Shown piece by piece: positions 59,782 to 64,000 of a stretch of DNA of 64,000 nucleotides; the stretch's first letter is position 1; every line of letters starts with the position of its first letter. A model generated the notes under the pieces. That model did not search any database. It was given only the letters and a program-made list of their open reading frames with translations, and had not been told where the DNA came from. Made by a program: the position numbers and the translations under genes. Source of the DNA: Nitrososphaeraceae archaeon (lineage in GTDB: Archaea; Thermoproteota; Nitrososphaeria; Nitrososphaerales; Nitrososphaeraceae); assembly GCA_021325295.1 (NCBI GenBank), contig JAJPHM010000077.1, forward strand, positions 62,001 to 126,000, read 5' to 3'.

Positions 59782-60813
59782 CTAGAGCAGTGTGCTAATG
59801 GCAAGGAGAGAGCCTGTAATTCTTGAGTATGTCACCACTCCTGCCATACTCGGTATCATCTGCTGCACATCGACGGCAGCGTGGTTTTCTCTTAGCGACT
59901 TGATTGACCTTATGGCAAATGGAAGAGATGACAGGCATACAAGCGAATAGATTTTTGTGTAGCCTAAAAAAATCCCTGCAATTATAAGGACAAAAGTCGC
60001 TCCCACAAATAGCGGAAGGGCCGCAGCAGCCCTTTTCTTCCCCATAATGATTACAAGAGTGCGCCTTCCTCTTGAGCTATCTGCGGCATAGTCCGGAAAG
60101 GAATTTACAAAGAGTACAGATGCTGACAACAATCCGACGATGGTACCAACAAACAAGGCCGCAGGCTCCACTAGGCCTGTCTGGACATAGCAGGCGCCCA
60201 GTACAATCATTGCACCTTTGATGGCGACAAACAGCTCGCCAAGGCCGGCATTCACTATGCTGGTTGAATAAAAGTAAATTGCCACTACGGCAAAACCCAA
60301 GATCAAGGCTATCGCAAAGCCCCTGACCACAACAAAATATGTTCCAATCAAAGCACCCAGAACGAGAAAGATTACACCTGCGGCGTATACGCTCCGGGGC
60401 TTGAGGACCTTCTCCGGCAAAACACCTGTCCCGCCGCTGAACTTTGTCCTCACAGTATCCGTGTCTATGCCGCGCCTATAGTCCCAGTAATCGTTTAGCA
60501 GATCTACACTAACGTGAAGGCAGACTACCCCGGCATATGTCAGAATTGCATACGGCAGGTTAAACTGCCCGTGCTTCCAAAATGCAATGGCCAGCCCGTT
60601 GCTGACTGCTATTACCGATGCAAGCAGGAACCTTATCCTTACTGCCCGCAGCCAGGCTGTTATCACCAGGATGGTTGCAACCAAGCCATTTGTATCCTTT
60701 TTGACTGGCTGGTCTGGTTGACTGGGAGGCAGGCCGGTCTCTTCTGTGCTATTGCCAGTATGGTAGGTCCACCAATCAGTCCTTGCTTGTACATCTGTAG
60801 TAGATCTTGCCAT
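59782..60813 (-). CDS. menA: MenA-like UbiA prenyltransferase
   Basis: 343 residues, ATG start. First Asp motif NDYWDYRRGID (about 107-117) with the SGGTGVLPEKVL patch and second motif NSFPDYAADSSRGRRTL (about 230-246) match 1,4-dihydroxy-2-naphthoate prenyltransferase more than DGGGP synthase. About nine helices. Thaumarchaea contain menaquinones, so quinone synthesis is the natural role. An N-terminal polar stretch of 45 residues precedes the first helix; its start overlaps the wHTH gene by 38 bases, so the true start could be later. Confidence 0.85.
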   Translation of the reverse strand: MARSTTDVQARTDWWTYHTGNSTEETGLPPSQPDQPVKKDTNGLVATILVITAWLRAVRIRFLLASVIAVSNGLAIAFWKHGQFNLPYAILTYAGVVCLHVSVDLLNDYWDYRRGIDTDTVRTKFSGGTGVLPEKVLKPRSVYAAGVIFLVLGALIGTYFVVVRGFAIALILGFAVVAIYFYSTSIVNAGLGELFVAIKGAMIVLGACYVQTGLVEPAALFVGTIVGLLSASVLFVNSFPDYAADSSRGRRTLVIIMGKKRAAAALPLFVGATFVLIIAGIFLGYTKIYSLVCLSSLPFAIRSIKSLRENHAAVDVQQMIPSMAGVVTYSRITGSLLAISTLL

Positions 60814-61078
60814 TTATTGTGACATCTTCGATCCTTTCTCCGCCGGACCGAATAGCACCCTTTTTTCTTCGGACCAGCCCCCCTGTGAAATCGCCAACGA
60901 GGTCCGAAAGACCAAGTTTGAGCATGGCATGGTTCACATCCTCTTCACTTATACCTAGGGCATTTGCTATTTCCTTGGCTGAAAACCCCTTGTCCTTATT
61001 TCTGCATAGAAACTCAACTATCAGAGTCGACAGGTCCCTGTGGGCATCAAACTCGGCTGCATCGATGGGTGGGACCAT
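60776..61078 (-). CDS. Winged-helix DNA-binding protein
   Basis: 100 residues, ATG start. A single helix-turn-helix about residues 16-58: LIVEFLCRNKDKGFSAKEIANALGISEEDVNHAMLKLG, followed by a beta wing with GGLVRRKKG and a short ending YYRCTSKD. Looks like a small regulator. It overlaps the MenA-like gene by 38 bases, an unusual same-strand arrangement. Confidence 0.7.
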   Translation of the reverse strand: MVPPIDAAEFDAHRDLSTLIVEFLCRNKDKGFSAKEIANALGISEEDVNHAMLKLGLSDLVGDFTGGLVRRKKGAIRSGGERIEDVTINGKIYYRCTSKD

Positions 61079-61220
61079 GGTAATATCATCTACTACTGAC
61101 TGACCAAGACAAAAACTGTACGGTTTACTGATATTAGCGATGCACGAATATACTCTTTCATAATATACTCATTATTTATGCGTGCGCCCAAAGCATATTG
61201 TGTTGCAAGGTTTCTTGTAC

Positions 61221-61640
61221 CTACACCAGTTTTGCCAGATCGTCTTCAAATCCATCTGTTCCAAGAGGTTTGCGCCCGTTAAAGCCTTCGTCTTTGTGGT
61301 GCCAGAACTTTACTTCAGGCTCTCCTGCCTTCCAGCAGAGCCAAACTTCCTCGTTAAAACGCATAGCAGGAAAATCGAGCAGCCCTTCGTCGACACTTTT
61401 TATCATGACTCCCAGATCTTCAAGCTGCTGGATGTGCTTGTAGAGGTTTGCCACGGCCGCATTCAATTCTTGTTTTTTTGTCATGACAGTTTGGAACGGC
61501 GATCCAGACTCGACTGACATCTGCAGCTCCTCCTGAAGCCTAACAACATGGTTCCTCTCTGATGATATTTCATTGAATAGCCGTCTCACTTCTGGAAGAA
61601 TCTTGTTTGCAGTCTGCGGCGTGTACATCGCAAACATTTT
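61221..61640 (-). CDS. DUF2203 family protein
   Basis: 139 residues from ATG 61640, chosen because a TATA-like ataaattat lies about 29 bases upstream; the frame continues to 61838 but that part is not conserved-looking. The family pattern: YTPQTANKILPEVRRLFNEIS (about 4-24), a helical middle with LEDLGVMIKSVDEGLLDFPAMRF, then EEVWLCWKAGEPEVKFWHHKDEGFNGRKPL (in parts). Conserved Trp, His and Asp suggest a catalytic or metal site, but function is unknown. Confidence 0.88.
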   Translation of the reverse strand, partial: KMFAMYTPQTANKILPEVRRLFNEISSERNHVVRLQEELQMSVESGSPFQTVMTKKQELNAAVANLYKHIQQLEDLGVMIKSVDEGLLDFPAMRFNEEVWLCWKAGEPEVKFWHHKDEGFNGRKPLGTDGFEDDLAKLV

Positions 61641-61807
61641 GGCAAAAAGCTCTTTTAAGATTAGATAATTTATGCCTATACCCATACTGCGAAACAGCTG
61701 ATCAAGACCTTTCCGGGGAACTAGGTGCAGAGCATTCCCTGTCTGTCTTCTTACTCTATCGCACAAGCGCCAGCAAGAAATATTTGATCTCATGAAGTCC
61801 GGTATAT

Positions 61808-62851
61808 ATGGTACGGCAGAGCGCAGAAAACAGGACACAGATTTTCCTATCTCTGCTCAGGACGGAAAAATATGCCTCCGGCCAGGACTTGGCTAAAAAG
61901 CTCTGTCTATCACGCGCGGCCGTCTGGAAGCAGATAAGACAGCTACGACAGTATGGATACAAGGTAGACGCAAAGCGAGGAATTGGATACAGGTTGGCAG
62001 AGACTACTTCATTGCCGGTTCCGTGGGAGCTGCGGCAAAAGCTGCAAACACAATTTGTAGGAAGGCATATTGTCTATCGCCATATAGCTGATTCTACTCA
62101 GCAAGTTGCGCTAGAAATGGCCGAAAAGCAAGAGGCCTCAAATGGCACTGTAGTGATTGCAGAGCTTCAGAGAAATGGCAGGGGCAGAATTGGAAGGAAA
62201 TGGGTATCTCCATACGGGGGGCTATGGCTCTCTGTTATTCTGATGCCGCAGCTGGTTCCTTCACAGAGCACGCTGCTACCTATTGCTGCCGCTGTTGCTG
62301 TTTGCATTGCAATCAGACAAACTACGGGACTTGATGCCAAGCTCAAGTGGCCAAACGATGTTCTTTTGCATGGCAAAAAGGTAGCAGGGATTCTAGTGGA
62401 CTTGAGCGCAGAATCAGACAAGATCAACTATGCTGTGATAGGTATAGGGCTAAACGCAAATGTTGATCCTGCTGACATTACCAGGCACATGCAAGAGACA
62501 CCAGGCGGCGCAGAAGTAACTTCGCTAAAGACAGAGCTTGGCCGGGATGTCAACCTCTTGAATCTGACAGTGCGTCTTTTGGAGCAGATAGAGTCATGTT
62601 GCAACCTGCTCAGCAGAGAAGATGGGCCAGAACAAATTATTGGCATGTGGAGAAGAATGTCTGATACCATAGGCCGGGAAATTCTGGTTAATCAACAGCT
62701 TGGCAGAGTAAAGGTAAAAAAAGAAAAAGAAAATGAAAATGTGCATAAATGCACTGCCATAGATATTGCCAGTGATGGCTCACTTGTTGTAAGGCTACCC
62801 AATGGAAAACTCTGGCAAGTCACGTCGGGGGATGTAATTGCATTAAGATAA
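61808..62851 (+). CDS. birA: Biotin-protein ligase BirA with N-terminal HTH
   Basis: 347 residues, ATG 61808, TATA-like aaatattt about 28 bases upstream. N-terminal winged helix about 8-65 (LLRTEKYASGQDLAKKLCLSRAAVWKQIRQL), then the ligase with GRGRIGRKWVSPYGGLWLSVIL (about 118-139), LKWPNDVLLHGKKVAGILVDL (about 178-198) and GIGLNANVD. Attaches biotin to acyl-CoA carboxylase, relevant to thaumarchaeal carbon fixation. The HTH may also repress its own gene, as in E. coli. C-terminal SH3-like domain ends the protein. Confidence 0.93.
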   Translation: MVRQSAENRTQIFLSLLRTEKYASGQDLAKKLCLSRAAVWKQIRQLRQYGYKVDAKRGIGYRLAETTSLPVPWELRQKLQTQFVGRHIVYRHIADSTQQVALEMAEKQEASNGTVVIAELQRNGRGRIGRKWVSPYGGLWLSVILMPQLVPSQSTLLPIAAAVAVCIAIRQTTGLDAKLKWPNDVLLHGKKVAGILVDLSAESDKINYAVIGIGLNANVDPADITRHMQETPGGAEVTSLKTELGRDVNLLNLTVRLLEQIESCCNLLSREDGPEQIIGMWRRMSDTIGREILVNQQLGRVKVKKEKENENVHKCTAIDIASDGSLVVRLPNGKLWQVTSGDVIALR

Positions 62852-62970
62852 AACAAGACAGGCGGAGAAGAGCAGTAAAAATCCAAGTGGCAGAAGAGAA
62901 GAGAATAAAATAGAATTATGAAAAATAAATAAGCAGACCATCTGCCAGCCTTCAGAATTGACCTCCTTGA

Positions 62971-64000
62971 CTATGGTAGATAGCACAATACTGCAATGTC
63001 ATTGACGTTTGTCCCGGTCTGACCGGTAAAAATCAACGAATTAGCCCTGGCCAGAGCATTATAGCTATCATGCCGAGCAAGGAACTGTTTTACGTTTATG
63101 CCTTTCTCTGCGAAGAGCTGGATAGACCTAGGAGTCACGATGCCGCCGGCAGCATCAGAGTTACCGTCTACACCGTCAGTACCCATGCATGCGACGGTGA
63201 CATTGCCACGGGCTTTCATTCTGACTGCACACGATAGGATGGCTTCTTGGTTGCGGCCGCCTATTCCCACTTTCTTTGCTTTCCTGGAAGCTAGATTTAC
63301 AGTAGATTCGCCTCCCATGACGAGAGCAGAGGATACAGCAAGCCTGCTACAAGAAGCCACCGCATCGGCCAGCCTCTTGCCCAAAGTTGTTGCCCTGCAG
63401 TTAAATTCCGAACCCAGATACGTTGTCTTTACCCTATGTCTTTTGAAAAACTCGATCGCACCTTTGCAGGCAGTGTAATTGTTGCCTATCAGCATATTGC
63501 TGACAGTCTCAAATATGCTGTCTCCGGGCTTTGGCGTTTCTTTTGCGCCGCCGGTTGCTCCCAGATTTAGGTATCTTGAAGCCTGTGTCACCTTTGTCAC
63601 TTTGTATTTTTTCATGACTGCTATTGCATCCTTAAAGGTCGATGGATCAGGAACTGTAGGGCCTGACGCAATTGCTCCAAGGTCGTCCCCCACTACATCT
63701 GACAGGACAAGTGAAACAACCCTGCAGCCCTTTGCAACATAATTTAAAAGCCGACCCCCTTTCACAGCCGACAGGTGCTTCCTGACTGTGTTTATCTCGC
63801 CGATAGAGGCCCCTGCGGCTAGCAAGAGCTTTGTGACAGTACGTTTTGTGCTCAGCGACAGACCTTTGGCTGGCAGAGGTAGGAGTGCAGACCCTCCTCC
63901 AGACAGAAGAACAAAGACCAGATCATTTCTCTCCGTGCTTTTGAGTATCCTGATTATCTTTTGTGTACCTGCCACGCCGTTATGGTCAGGAAGAGGGTGA
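62971..64000 (-). CDS. gck: Glycerate 2-kinase (GckA/MOFRL type), 5' end beyond window
   Basis: The frame is open to the right edge (an HPLPDHNGVAG-like segment is encoded at 63976-64000 just before the apparent GTG), so the N-terminus is missing. Visible: FVLLSGGGSALLPLPAKGLSL, NTVRKHLSAVKGGRL, SLVLSDVVGDDLGAIASGPTVPD and the C-terminal MOFRL domain with GGESTVNL, GGRNQEAIL, GTDGVDGNSDAAGG and TGQTGTNVND. Phosphorylates glycerate to 2-phosphoglycerate. Convergent with birA. Confidence 0.92.
   Translation of the reverse strand, partial: HPLPDHNGVAGTQKIIRILKSTERNDLVFVLLSGGGSALLPLPAKGLSLSTKRTVTKLLLAAGASIGEINTVRKHLSAVKGGRLLNYVAKGCRVVSLVLSDVVGDDLGAIASGPTVPDPSTFKDAIAVMKKYKVTKVTQASRYLNLGATGGAKETPKPGDSIFETVSNMLIGNNYTACKGAIEFFKRHRVKTTYLGSEFNCRATTLGKRLADAVASCSRLAVSSALVMGGESTVNLASRKAKKVGIGGRNQEAILSCAVRMKARGNVTVACMGTDGVDGNSDAAGGIVTPRSIQLFAEKGINVKQFLARHDSYNALARANSLIFTGQTGTNVNDIAVLCYLP

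Noticed and set aside
1-64000. CRISPR arrays, rRNA operons, insertion sequences, prophage
   Set aside because: No regularly spaced repeats, no rRNA-like sequence and no transposase, integrase or capsid-like proteins were seen on either strand.

Overview
The window is chromosomal DNA from an archaeon, almost certainly a Nitrososphaeria (Thaumarchaeota) member of the ammonia-oxidising type. Evidence: a CdvB/ESCRT-III division protein, aPelota, SRP19, Gar1, TFB, S8e, archaeal PriS/PriL, GHMP-type shikimate kinase, archaeal ApgM, a GDGT-synthase-like radical SAM enzyme, an enoyl-CoA hydratase of the 3-hydroxypropionate/4-hydroxybutyrate type, many short leaderless-looking TATA-to-start distances, TTG/GTG starts and tiny single-C2H2 proteins. 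No rRNA, CRISPR array, transposase or prophage was seen. One tRNA gene (Arg, GCG) is present.

Layout. 1-4962 (+): an accessory locus with the end of a histidine kinase, a MinD/ParA-like ATPase, then a compact gas vesicle cluster (gvpA, a small Cys/His protein, gvpJ-like, a GvpK-GvpA-type fusion, gvpF/L, gvpG-like). This is the most unusual part: a gas-vesicle gene set in a thaumarchaeal setting, lacking recognisable gvpN, gvpO and gvpC in the window, with a fused gvpK and coupled to signalling and partitioning-type proteins. 5.2-9 kb: agmatinase-family enzyme, enoyl-CoA hydratase, homoserine kinase, GPN-loop GTPase. 9.2-16.7 kb: UPF0104 membrane protein, a conserved acidic-tailed protein, CdvB, CutA1, aPelota with an upstream unknown partner, a DtxR/MntR regulator, a phosphoribosyltransferase and a TrmB regulator. 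16.9-25.5 kb: Tes-like radical SAM protein, M3-like metallopeptidase, small hypotheticals, two methyltransferases, tRNA-Arg.

25.6-30 kb is an information-processing block: scpA-scpB-rps8e, then srp19, gar1-tfb. 30.4-37.3 kb holds sugar and cofactor metabolism (ApgM, GalT-like, GNAT, NDP-sugar pyrophosphorylase, ThiD-ThiN).

37.4-48.9 kb (-) is a nearly complete aromatic amino-acid cluster: ADH synthase and DHQ synthase II (the archaeal entry that replaces DAHP/AroB), AroD, then a tightly overlapping run nuclease-like protein, AroE, shikimate kinase, EPSP synthase, chorismate synthase, chorismate mutase-aminotransferase fusion and prephenate dehydrogenase. An orphan SPPY-type DNA methyltransferase lies within it. 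Prephenate dehydratase was not seen. 48.9-64 kb: NadE, endonuclease IV, primase (PriL/PriS), a giant UPF0182 membrane protein overlapping a GMP-synthase-type amidotransferase, a C39-like/TPR protein, ABM monooxygenase, aldo-keto reductase, MenA-like prenyltransferase with an overlapping wHTH gene, DUF2203, BirA and the end of glycerate 2-kinase, which runs off the right edge.

Functions are assigned by motif and family recognition from reading the translations; no database search was run.
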